Origin: Oricola sp.
Lineage (GTDB): Bacteria > Pseudomonadota > Alphaproteobacteria > Rhizobiales > Rhizobiaceae
DNA length: 64,000 nt
Assembly (NCBI RefSeq): GCF_022763245.1
Contig: NZ_JALEGV010000030.1
Coordinates: forward strand, 46,947 to 110,946
Reading direction: 5' to 3'
Shown here: one piece after another, positions 1 through 7,235 of the stretch
How the letters are laid out: each line of letters starts with the position of its first letter
How positions within the stretch are numbered: position 1 is the first letter of the stretch
Program-made: the position numbers and the translations under genes
The notes under the pieces: generated by a model
The model's input: only the letters and a program-made list of their open reading frames with translations
What the model was told of the DNA's origin: nothing
Databases searched by the model: none

Positions 1-1
1 C

Positions 2-1147
2 AATTCGATCCGCTCGCCCGGCGTCTGCGCGGGCATGGGCACCGCGAACTCGATGCATGTGGTCTGCGAAGCGCTCGGCATGTGCCTGCCCGGCTCCGCG
101 CCCGTGCGGGCCGATTCCGAACGGATGCTGGAAAACGCCCGGGCGGCCGGAACGCGGATCGCCGAGATGGTCGAAGCCGACCTGAAGCCGCGCGACATCA
201 TCACGCCCGACGCCATTCGCAATGCGGTGCGCATGGTGCTGGCCGTCTCAGGCTCGATCAATTGCGTCAAGCATCTGCAGGGCATCGCGGTGGAAGCCGG
301 GCTCGACGTCGACGTGATCGGCATGTTCCACGACATGGCGCATGAGATCCCGCTTCTGACCGACGTCCGGCCCTCCGGGCACACGCTGACCGAAGCCTTC
401 GAGGCCGCCGGCGGAGCGCTTTCCGTGCTGAAACGGCTTGAAACGAAGCTCGACACCGCGCCGATCACCGTGACGGGCGAGACGATGGGCAAGATCGTCG
501 GCGATGCGCCCGCCCCTGTCGGCGACGTGATCCGCCCGCTTGACGCGCCGCTGTCGCGCCGTCCGACCATCAACATGGTGCGCGGCACGCTTCTTCCAGG
601 CGGCGGCATCGTCCGGCTCGGCGGTTCGGGCGAGCGCAAGATGAAGCACACGGGCCCCGCCCGCATCTACCACAGCCGCGACGAGGCGCTGGCCGGCATC
701 AAGGCCGGCGAGGTCCAGCCCGGCGAGGTGCTCGTGTTGCGCGGTCTCGGCGTGCGGGGCGGACCGGGCATGGCGCTGACCTCGGCCGTGGTCTTCGCCC
801 TCGACGGCGCCCGGCTGATCGAGGATGTCGCAGTGATCACCGAAGGCCAGGTGTCCGGGCTGGTCAACACCGGCCTGGTGGTCGGCGAGGCTTCGCCCGA
901 AGCAGCAGCCGGCGGCCCGATGGCGGCCTTGCAGGATGGCGACGAGATCACGATCGATGTCGAGGCCGGGCGGGTCGACCTGAACGTGGCGGCCGAGGAA
1001 CTGGCCAAACGCGACGACAGCGCGGGGCGCTTCGGCGTCGAGATACCCGGCGGGTTGCTCGACGTTTATCGCCGGACGGTCGAACCGGTGCATATGGGCG
1101 CGGTGATGACGCGTCCGCCCCGGGCCGCGAACGAGACCGACCAATGA
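2..1147 (+). CDS. IlvD/Edd family dehydratase, C-terminal part (5' end outside window)
   Basis: This is the C-terminal two thirds of a [Fe-S]-dependent dehydratase of the dihydroxy-acid/sugar-acid dehydratase family, enzymes that remove water from 2,3-dihydroxy acids. The frame is open to the window edge, and the first visible residues carry the family signature CAGMGTANSM, whose Cys is a cluster ligand; about 180 N-terminal residues should lie upstream. The usual GGSTNAxxHL segment reads SGSINCVKHL, and the C-terminal swivel domain (LRGLGVRGGPGM) is intact. It overlaps the next gene by 4 nt (ATGA). Neighbours are catabolic, not branched-chain amino acid genes, so a sugar-acid or other hydroxy-acid substrate is as likely as the ilvD reaction. 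The family call is firm and the substrate unknown. Confidence 0.85.
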   Translation, partial: NSIRSPGVCAGMGTANSMHVVCEALGMCLPGSAPVRADSERMLENARAAGTRIAEMVEADLKPRDIITPDAIRNAVRMVLAVSGSINCVKHLQGIAVEAGLDVDVIGMFHDMAHEIPLLTDVRPSGHTLTEAFEAAGGALSVLKRLETKLDTAPITVTGETMGKIVGDAPAPVGDVIRPLDAPLSRRPTINMVRGTLLPGGGIVRLGGSGERKMKHTGPARIYHSRDEALAGIKAGEVQPGEVLVLRGLGVRGGPGMALTSAVVFALDGARLIEDVAVITEGQVSGLVNTGLVVGEASPEAAAGGPMAALQDGDEITIDVEAGRVDLNVAAEELAKRDDSAGRFGVEIPGGLLDVYRRTVEPVHMGAVMTRPPRAANETDQ

Positions 1148-1620
1148 CGGCGCCTGCCCGCGTGCGCGTGCCGGCGCTGCCGATCGAGGGCGGGTGCCAA
1201 TGCGGCAAGCTGCGCTATCGCCTCACCAAGCCGCCGCTGACCTATTACGCCTGCCACTGCACGGTCTGCCAACGGCAGTCCGGCAGTGCGTTCGGCTCGT
1301 CGATGATGATGGAGGCCGACGGGGTGGACCTCGTCGGTCCGCACGAGACCTTCGGCCACAGGGGCGGGTCCGGACGGCCGATGGAATGCGCGTTCTGCCC
1401 GTCCTGCGGGGTGCGGGTCACGCACCAGATCGTCGGCAGCGACATCATGGTGATCAAGCCGGGCACCCTCGACGACACGTCGTGGCTCGTTCCGGCCGGG
1501 CACATCTTCACCGCCACGCGCCAGCCCTGGGTCACGCTCGGCGCGGATGACGGCTTGCTCTATGAAGACGCGCCGGACATGCCCGCCTTGAAGGAACGCT
1601 GGCGGCAGATGACCGAATAG
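1144..1620 (+). CDS. GFA/CENP-V-type zinc-binding protein
   Basis: This 158-residue protein belongs to the family named after glutathione-dependent formaldehyde-activating enzyme. The zinc-binding cysteines are all visible: GGCQCGKLRY near residue 18, CHCTVCQ near residue 38, and CPSCG near residue 87. Most bacterial members have no proven reaction, and true formaldehyde chemistry should not be assumed. Its start overlaps the stop of the dehydratase gene (ATGA), so the two are probably co-translated. The ammonia-lyase gene follows after 47 nt with its own strong ribosome binding site. Confidence 0.8.
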   Translation: MTAPARVRVPALPIEGGCQCGKLRYRLTKPPLTYYACHCTVCQRQSGSAFGSSMMMEADGVDLVGPHETFGHRGGSGRPMECAFCPSCGVRVTHQIVGSDIMVIKPGTLDDTSWLVPAGHIFTATRQPWVTLGADDGLLYEDAPDMPALKERWRQMTE

Positions 1621-1667
1621 CGCACAAGGGTGCGCCACAGATTTCAGATTTCAAAGGGAGAGAATCG

Positions 1668-3314
1668 ATGACCGTGACAATTTCGGGAGCCGACCTCGCG
1701 ATCGGCCAGATCGCGGCGGTGGCGCGCGGGGCCAAGGTCGCGATCACCAACGATCCCGCGGTGCTCGACCGGATCGAAAAATCCCGCGCGGTGATCCAGC
1801 GCGCCGTGGAGACCGGCGAGCAGGTCTACGGCGTCACGACGCTGTTCGGCGGCATGGCCGACCAGTATGTCGGGCCGGAACTGCTGATCGACGTGCAGCG
1901 CGTCGCCCTCTGGCAGCACAAATCGACCACCGGGCCCAGACTGCCGGACACCGATGTGCGCGCCGCCATGCTGTTGCGCGCAAATTCGCTGCTGAAGGGC
2001 GCGTCCGGCATCCGGCTGGAAATCATCGAACGCTATGTCGCCTTCCTGAATGCCGGCGTGCACCCGCACGTCTATCAACGCGGCTCCATCGGCGCGTCGG
2101 GCGACCTCGTGCCGCTCTCCTATATCGGCGCCTCAGTGCTCGGGCTCGATCCGGCGTTTATCGTCGACATGGATGGTGAAACGCTCGACTGCCACACTGC
2201 GCTCACGCGGCTCGGCCTCGACCCGCTGCCGCTCGAACCGAAGGAAGGGCTGGCGCTCAACAACGGCACCGGCGCCTCGACCGGCGTCGCCGCCAATGTG
2301 ATCGCGCGCGCCACCGATCTCGTCGCCCTGTCGCTCGGCGTCCACGCGCTCTTTGCCCAATCCATGCTGGCGACGGACCAGAGTTTCGCCCCCTTTATCC
2401 ATGCGATGAAGCCGCATCCGGGCCAGGTGTGGACGGCGGCGCAGATGCTGGAACTGCTCGAGGGTTCGAAGGCCATTCGCTCGGAGCAGGCCGGCCAGCG
2501 CGCGCACCGGGCCGGCAAGCTGATCCAGGACCGCTACGGCCTGCGCTGCCTGCCGCAATTCCTCGGGCCCGTGGTCGACGGCCTCGTCACCGCCGCGCGC
2601 CAGATCGAGGTCGAGGCCAATTGCGCCAACGACAACCCGCTGATCGACCCGGAAACCGGCGAGGTGTTCCACACCGGCAATTTCCTCGCCCAATACACGG
2701 CGATCGCGATGGATTCGCTGCGCTATTTCATCGGGCTGATGGCCAAGCACATCGACAGCCAGATCGCGCTGATGATCACGCCGGAATTCTCCAACGGTCT
2801 CAACCCGTCACTGGTCGGCAACATGGAGGGCGGCGTCAATGTTGGGCTAAAGTCGCTGCATGTGGGCACCAACCAGATGATGACCCACCTCTCCTTCCTC
2901 GGCCAGTCGGTCGCCGACCGCTTTCCGACGCACGCGGAAATGTACAACCAGAACATCAATTCGCAGTCGATGAACGCTGCGAACATCGCCCGCGACCAGC
3001 TTGATATCCTTGAACATTTCCTGGCGGCGGCGGCGATCACTGGCGTGCAGGCGGTCGAGCTTCGCTCCGGCGCGGATGCCGGCAGCTATGACGCGCGCGA
3101 AATCCTGTCCCCGGCGACGGTGCCGCTCTACGAAGCCGTGCGCCGCGCCGCCAAGGGCGAACCTGAGGCCGACCGCTGTCTCGTCTGGAACGATTTCGAC
3201 GGCTTCATCCAGGACAAGGTGGAAGGCACGCTGGCCTCGATCTCGACGCGGGGCGCCGTCATCGAAGCCGTGCGCCCGATCGCCTCGGCGCTGGAGGCCT
3301 TCGGCAAGACTTGA
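1668..3314 (+). CDS. Aromatic amino acid ammonia-lyase (HAL/PAL/TAL family)
   Basis: This 548-residue lyase has the MIO-forming Ala143-Ser144-Gly145 in GSIGASGDLVPLSY, the autocatalytic electrophile that eliminates ammonia (or shifts the amine in aminomutases). The N-terminal catalytic Tyr segment reads VYGVTTLFGG. The two selectivity positions that read Ser-His in histidine lyases, His-Leu in tyrosine lyases and Phe-Leu in phenylalanine lyases appear as Gln83-His84 (WQHKSTTG). The later loop is NQNINSQSM, closer to the NQDVNS of plant-type PAL than to the NQEDH of HAL. The substrate is therefore unclear: histidine is unlikely, and an aromatic or indolic amino acid or an aminomutase role is possible. 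RBS AAAGGGAGA precedes ATG. No urocanase or other hut gene is adjacent. Confidence 0.85.
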   Translation: MTVTISGADLAIGQIAAVARGAKVAITNDPAVLDRIEKSRAVIQRAVETGEQVYGVTTLFGGMADQYVGPELLIDVQRVALWQHKSTTGPRLPDTDVRAAMLLRANSLLKGASGIRLEIIERYVAFLNAGVHPHVYQRGSIGASGDLVPLSYIGASVLGLDPAFIVDMDGETLDCHTALTRLGLDPLPLEPKEGLALNNGTGASTGVAANVIARATDLVALSLGVHALFAQSMLATDQSFAPFIHAMKPHPGQVWTAAQMLELLEGSKAIRSEQAGQRAHRAGKLIQDRYGLRCLPQFLGPVVDGLVTAARQIEVEANCANDNPLIDPETGEVFHTGNFLAQYTAIAMDSLRYFIGLMAKHIDSQIALMITPEFSNGLNPSLVGNMEGGVNVGLKSLHVGTNQMMTHLSFLGQSVADRFPTHAEMYNQNINSQSMNAANIARDQLDILEHFLAAAAITGVQAVELRSGADAGSYDAREILSPATVPLYEAVRRAAKGEPEADRCLVWNDFDGFIQDKVEGTLASISTRGAVIEAVRPIASALEAFGKT

Positions 3315-3323
3315 AGGCCCGGT

Positions 3324-4049
3324 TCAGAGCGCCATGCTGCCGACGCTGGCGCCGCCGCACACATAGAGCGTCTGGCCGGTGACGAAGCTGCTGGCCGGAT
3401 CGCAGAAGAACAGGAAGGCGTTGGTGACGTCGTCGACGGTGCCGAGCCTTCCGACGGGGATGCGCTTGGCAAGCTCGGTCTCGCGGTCGCTGCCCTTCGG
3501 GATGATGCCCCAGAAATTGTCGGTGAGGATCGGTCCGGGCGCGACGACATTCACTGTGATGCCATGCGGCGCCAGTTCCAGCGCCCATGTGCGCGCCATG
3601 CCGACCATTCCGGCCTTCGTCGCCGAATAGGCCGTGCGCGTCGGGACGCCGAGCGCCGCGCGTGACCCGTTGAACAGGACGCGGCCGAATTGGCGCGCCT
3701 TCATCGCCGGCAGGCAGGCCTGCACGAGGGTCAGCGCGGAACCGAGATGCAGTTGCGCGAGACCGGCGATGTCTTCCGGCTTCGCCTCCTCGATCAGGCT
3801 CGGCCAGATCAGCCCGGCATTGTGGATCAGGTGCGTCACCTCGTGGCGCGCAACGATGTCGGCAGCCACCCCGGCGACCGCGTCGGCGTCGAGCAGGTCG
3901 ACGGCGACATGCTCCAGCCGTTCATGCGACCAGTCGGGCACGTTGCGGGCCAGCGAGATGACACGGTAGCCGCGCTCCAGCAGGCGCTGGCCGAGATCGG
4001 CGCCGATGCCCTTGCTGCCGCCGGTGATGAGAGCGGTATGGTCGGTCAC
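3324..4049 (-). CDS. Short-chain dehydrogenase/reductase, end of the Rieske/isatin operon
   Basis: A classical SDR of about 241 residues, predicted cytosolic and NAD(P)-dependent. It shows the cofactor motif TGGSKGIG, HNAG in place of NNAG, and the catalytic YSATK with an upstream Ser. The start is taken as GTG because this gives a 4-nt GTGA overlap with the stop of the upstream cyclase gene and places the first beta strand right at the N-terminus; the longer open frame runs into the cyclase gene. As the last gene of the operon with the Rieske oxygenase it may oxidise or reduce an oxindole or dioxindole intermediate, a role comparable to the SDR found in other indole-3-acetate clusters. The reaction is inferred from context only. 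Confidence 0.8.
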   Translation of the reverse strand: MTDHTALITGGSKGIGADLGQRLLERGYRVISLARNVPDWSHERLEHVAVDLLDADAVAGVAADIVARHEVTHLIHNAGLIWPSLIEEAKPEDIAGLAQLHLGSALTLVQACLPAMKARQFGRVLFNGSRAALGVPTRTAYSATKAGMVGMARTWALELAPHGITVNVVAPGPILTDNFWGIIPKGSDRETELAKRIPVGRLGTVDDVTNAFLFFCDPASSFVTGQTLYVCGGASVGSMAL

Positions 4050-4825
4050 GATCGGTCTCCCGGAACGAGGGCGAGGACGCGCAGCGGGCTGCCGGTGCCG
4101 CCCTTGATCTTCAGCGGCGCGGCGATGAGGAGCGCGCCCGTCGGCGGCAACTGGTCGAGGTTGGCGAGGCATTGCAGTCCGAACCGGCCCGCGCCATGCA
4201 GGAAATAATGCGCCGGATAGGGCGGCGTGTAATGGGCGCCCTGCCCCGCATCGGTGCCGACGGTCTCGGTGCCGAACCCGCGAATGCCGCGCGCGAGCAG
4301 CGCCTGGATCGCCTCGGGTGTCGGGCCGGGCGAATGCGGGCCGTCCTCGCGCATGTTCAGGTAGTCGATGGGCTCACGCTTCGACCAGTCGGTGCGCATC
4401 AGAACCCATGCGCCCTCGGGGATCGTGCCGTGCTCGGCTTCCCACGCCTCGATGACCGCCGGCGTCAGCTCGAAATCCTCGTTCTCGGCGGCACCCTGCG
4501 AACAATCGATCACCACGACGGGGCCGATGAAATTCTCCGGGGCGATCTCGTCGACAGCGCCGTTCGGAACGTCACGGCCGGAAATCCAGTGCACCGGCGC
4601 GTCGAAATGCGTGCCCGTGTGCTCGTTCAGTGTCAGATTGTGCCACTTCCAGGCCGGCCCGCGATGATCGTAGGCGGAGACCTCTTCCATGCGGAAGCGC
4701 GCGCACTGGCCGAATTCCGGCGGCAGGACGATCACCGGAAAGTCGGGATCGAGCCTGTGCGTCAGGTCGACCACCCTGACTGCGCCGCTCGCCAGCGCCG
4801 TCGCCATGTCGGTCAAAACGCTCAT
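4046..4825 (-). CDS. Cyclase-family metal hydrolase, isatin-hydrolase-like
   Basis: A 259-residue protein of the kynurenine formamidase/isatin hydrolase fold. The metal site HTGTHFDAPVH is complete (pattern HxGTHxDxPxH) and is followed by WISGRD. The segments GTETVGTDAG and PPYPAHYFLHGAGRFGLQ, and a length near 260, fit isatin hydrolases better than the shorter KynB kynurenine formamidases. Isatin hydrolase opens isatin to isatinate with a metal-bound water. In this operon, between an SDR and the DUF35-SDR fusion and downstream of a Rieske oxygenase, that reaction would link indole-3-acetate breakdown to anthranilate. It overlaps both neighbours by 4 nt. A paralogue lies at 32924-33715. Confidence 0.75.
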   Translation of the reverse strand: MSVLTDMATALASGAVRVVDLTHRLDPDFPVIVLPPEFGQCARFRMEEVSAYDHRGPAWKWHNLTLNEHTGTHFDAPVHWISGRDVPNGAVDEIAPENFIGPVVVIDCSQGAAENEDFELTPAVIEAWEAEHGTIPEGAWVLMRTDWSKREPIDYLNMREDGPHSPGPTPEAIQALLARGIRGFGTETVGTDAGQGAHYTPPYPAHYFLHGAGRFGLQCLANLDQLPPTGALLIAAPLKIKGGTGSPLRVLALVPGDRS

Positions 4826-6069
4826 GCCCCGCCTCCCGTCAGTTCGCGTTCGAGAATGCCGGGGTCATGCCGCCAGCGTTCGGCCAGGTCGCGGGCCACG
4901 TCGCCGCAGAACACCTCTTCGCGTCCCTCGACAAGCCCCTCGACGATCGACCGGGCCAGCGCCTGCGGCGCGACCTTGGGCGGCGGCAGCGGCTGGTGCC
5001 ATTCGTCGTCGATCGGACCGACATAGACATTCATCATGCGCAGGCCCGACTGGTGAAACTCGGCGCGCAAGGTCTGCGACAGCGACCGCGCCGCCGCCTG
5101 CGACGCCGCAAACGCGCCAAAGGCCGGATCGGGCGAGAGGGCATGGGCCGACAGGATGTTGACGAAGGCGGCGGCACTGTTGGCGCCATCGGCCGTGCGA
5201 GCCGCCATGCTGGGTCCGAAGGCCTGCGCAAGTCGCATCAGGCCGAGCACATTGACCTCCATCTCGTCCCGGGCGAACACCGTGTCGGAGCCGAGCACGC
5301 CGCCCGGCCGAACGAAACGCGCGGTGTTGACGAGAATGTCCGTCTTGCCGCCGATCTCGCCGGCAAGGCTTTGCAGGCTGTCGGCGTCGGTGACGTCGAG
5401 AGGCATGATCGAGACGTTTTCCAGCGCCGCGATCGCATCGCGTCCGGGCCAGCGGCGCCATGATTCCGCCTCGCCGACGAAGACATGCGCAGCGCCGGCT
5501 TTCTGCAGTGCCTGGATCAGCGGCAGGGTCACGGGCGCGCGGGCGTCGGTGATCAGAACGCGCCGATGGCGCGGATGGGCGGTGAGACTGCGCATCAGCG
5601 GGTCATCTTCCATCGCATCGGTCCTTTCAACGGGCAGAGCGACGATCACGCCCTGCGCGGCCTTGTCGAGATGAAGCGCAAGCCGGACACGGTCGCCGCG
5701 CGCGACATCGCCGTGCAGATGCGCCAGCGCAATCGGGCCGGCGTCCAGCTTCACCGTGCCCATCCGCCAAGGCAAGCGCTCACGGAAATAGGGATCGGGC
5801 GACGCGTGGATGCGGGTCTCGGCGATCACCACGCCGCCTGTCTCGGTGTCGCGCCAGACGAGATCGCAGGACAGGCAGTGGCCGCAGGCGTCGCGCGGCG
5901 GATATTGGACGGTACCGCATTCGGCGCAGTGCTGCAGGGCGAAACGGCCCTCCGCCGCCGCGACCGTCAGCCCAAGCGCGGCGCGCGAGCGGCCGAGCGG
6001 CGGCAGGGTCGGGACCGTGCTGCGCTTCTGCGGATCCTTCTTCTTCGGCGCTTCGAGCGGCGTGCTCAT
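4822..6069 (-). CDS. DUF35 zinc-ribbon/OB-fold protein fused to a degenerate SDR domain
   Basis: A 415-residue fusion. Residues about 35-150 are a DUF35 (ChsH2-like) unit: a Cys-rich rubredoxin-like knuckle with Cys48, 51, 62, 65 and 68, then an OB-fold. DUF35 proteins commonly partner thiolase-like proteins, and the gene immediately upstream is one. Residues about 166-400 look like an SDR but with a damaged active site: TGxxxGIG is replaced by TDARAPVT, NNAG by NTAR, and the catalytic YxxxK by Phe320-AAS-Gln324. The SDR half is thus probably a non-catalytic scaffold. The normal ORF length, absence of stops and ATGA overlaps on both sides argue against a pseudogene. The likely role is assembly with the thiolase-like subunit. 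Confidence 0.75.
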   Translation of the reverse strand: MSTPLEAPKKKDPQKRSTVPTLPPLGRSRAALGLTVAAAEGRFALQHCAECGTVQYPPRDACGHCLSCDLVWRDTETGGVVIAETRIHASPDPYFRERLPWRMGTVKLDAGPIALAHLHGDVARGDRVRLALHLDKAAQGVIVALPVERTDAMEDDPLMRSLTAHPRHRRVLITDARAPVTLPLIQALQKAGAAHVFVGEAESWRRWPGRDAIAALENVSIMPLDVTDADSLQSLAGEIGGKTDILVNTARFVRPGGVLGSDTVFARDEMEVNVLGLMRLAQAFGPSMAARTADGANSAAAFVNILSAHALSPDPAFGAFAASQAAARSLSQTLRAEFHQSGLRMMNVYVGPIDDEWHQPLPPPKVAPQALARSIVEGLVEGREEVFCGDVARDLAERWRHDPGILERELTGGGA

Positions 6070-7235
6070 GACGTCACCCCGCTGATGATGGCGGCCGCCG
6101 AACAGACGCCGCGATCGTAATTGATCATGCCGAAGCCGGAGACGAGCGCGCGTCCGGCGCCCTCCACCTGCGTCGGGCCGGCTTCGCCCGTCACCTGGCG
6201 GAGCGCCTCGACAAGGCCGAGATAGCCCCCCGCCGCGCCTGCCTGGCCGACCGACAATTGTCCACCCGACGTGTTGTGCGGAAAATCGCCCGTCACCGTG
6301 AGATCATGCGCGCGCACGAAGGCCGGTCCCTCCCCCTTGGCGCAAAAGCCCAGATCCTCCATCTGCATCATCGATATCACAGGGTAATCGTCATAGGTCT
6401 GCAGGAGGTCGATGTCGTCCGGGCCGCAATCGGCCATCGCGTATAGTTCGTCCACATCCATCGCCCAGCCGCCGCGCAACTGGATCGGATCGTCGGGAAA
6501 GGCGTTGTGGCGCTCGATGGTTCCATCCAGCCGGGCGAAGGCAAGGCCACGACGCTCGGCCTCGTCTTCCCGCATGACAAGGAACGCCTCCGCCCCGGCA
6601 CAGGGCATGACGCAGTCGAACAGCGCGACCGGATCGGCCACCGGGCGCGCCGCGAGATATTGCTCCATCGTAAGCGGCTTCTTCATCAGCGCATGCGGAT
6701 AGCGGAGCGCGTTGTCGCGCTGGGCAACGGCGATGCGGCCGAAATCCTCTCGCGTGGCACCGTATTCGGCCATGTAGGCGTCGGTCAAAAGCGCGAAATT
6801 GGCGTTCGGACCGCCATAGCCATATGGGTAGACTGCATCCATGGAGAAGCGCGAAAAGGACGACAGCAGGCGGCGGAAGCTGTCGATGCGGTTGGCGTCG
6901 CCGGCGACGCAGGCCACGACATCGACGTCGCCCGCCTGCACCGCCCGCGCCGCGCGCCTGGCCGCGGCCACGCCGCTCGCGCCGCCCATCGGGATCGTGT
7001 CGAGATAGCGAATCGTCAGGCCGAGATGCTGGGTCAGCCCCACCGGCGTGTCGGGAAAGAGCGAAAAGCTGGAGACCGAGAAGCCGTCGAGCTCGCGCGG
7101 GCTCATCCCGGCCCGGTCCAGCACCGCCCGCAGGCCGCGCGCGATCCACCAATGGGCGGTTTCCTGGCTGTAGCGCTGATAGGGGATCGTCACCGGTGCG
7201 GTCAGTACCGCGCCGTCATAGGCGCGCCGGTTCAT
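6066..7235 (-). CDS. SCP2/Ltp2-type thiolase-like protein lacking the classical Cys and His
   Basis: A 389-residue thiolase-fold protein of the lipid-transfer/SCP2 branch. The nucleophilic Cys position is glycine (Gly85 in MGGASG), and the GHP motif of true thiolases reads GQAGAAGG, so Claisen chemistry is unlikely. Ltp2-type proteins with these losses, bound to a DUF35 partner, cleave tertiary beta-hydroxyacyl-CoAs by retro-aldol reaction in steroid side-chain degradation; a Tyr-rich segment YDDYPVISMMQ may supply catalytic tyrosines. The start is ATG at 7235, giving ATGA overlap with the ligase gene; the stop overlaps the DUF35 fusion gene in the same way, matching a two-subunit complex. 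The substrate here is inferred to be an indolic acyl-CoA. Confidence 0.8.
   Translation of the reverse strand: MNRRAYDGAVLTAPVTIPYQRYSQETAHWWIARGLRAVLDRAGMSPRELDGFSVSSFSLFPDTPVGLTQHLGLTIRYLDTIPMGGASGVAAARRAARAVQAGDVDVVACVAGDANRIDSFRRLLSSFSRFSMDAVYPYGYGGPNANFALLTDAYMAEYGATREDFGRIAVAQRDNALRYPHALMKKPLTMEQYLAARPVADPVALFDCVMPCAGAEAFLVMREDEAERRGLAFARLDGTIERHNAFPDDPIQLRGGWAMDVDELYAMADCGPDDIDLLQTYDDYPVISMMQMEDLGFCAKGEGPAFVRAHDLTVTGDFPHNTSGGQLSVGQAGAAGGYLGLVEALRQVTGEAGPTQVEGAGRALVSGFGMINYDRGVCSAAAIISGVTS

Noticed and set aside
1668..3314. Naming the ammonia-lyase hutH
   Set aside because: The Ser-His pair and NQEDH loop of histidine lyases are absent and no urocanase or other hut gene is near.
4046..4825. 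Naming the cyclase kynB (kynurenine formamidase)
   Set aside because: Length and the HW-I-S-G-R-D and GTDAG segments fit isatin hydrolase better, and no kynureninase or tryptophan dioxygenase gene is present.
4822..6069. Calling the DUF35-SDR gene a pseudogene
   Set aside because: The frame is complete, overlaps both neighbours by 4 nt and keeps the zinc-ribbon cysteines; only the SDR catalytic residues are lost.
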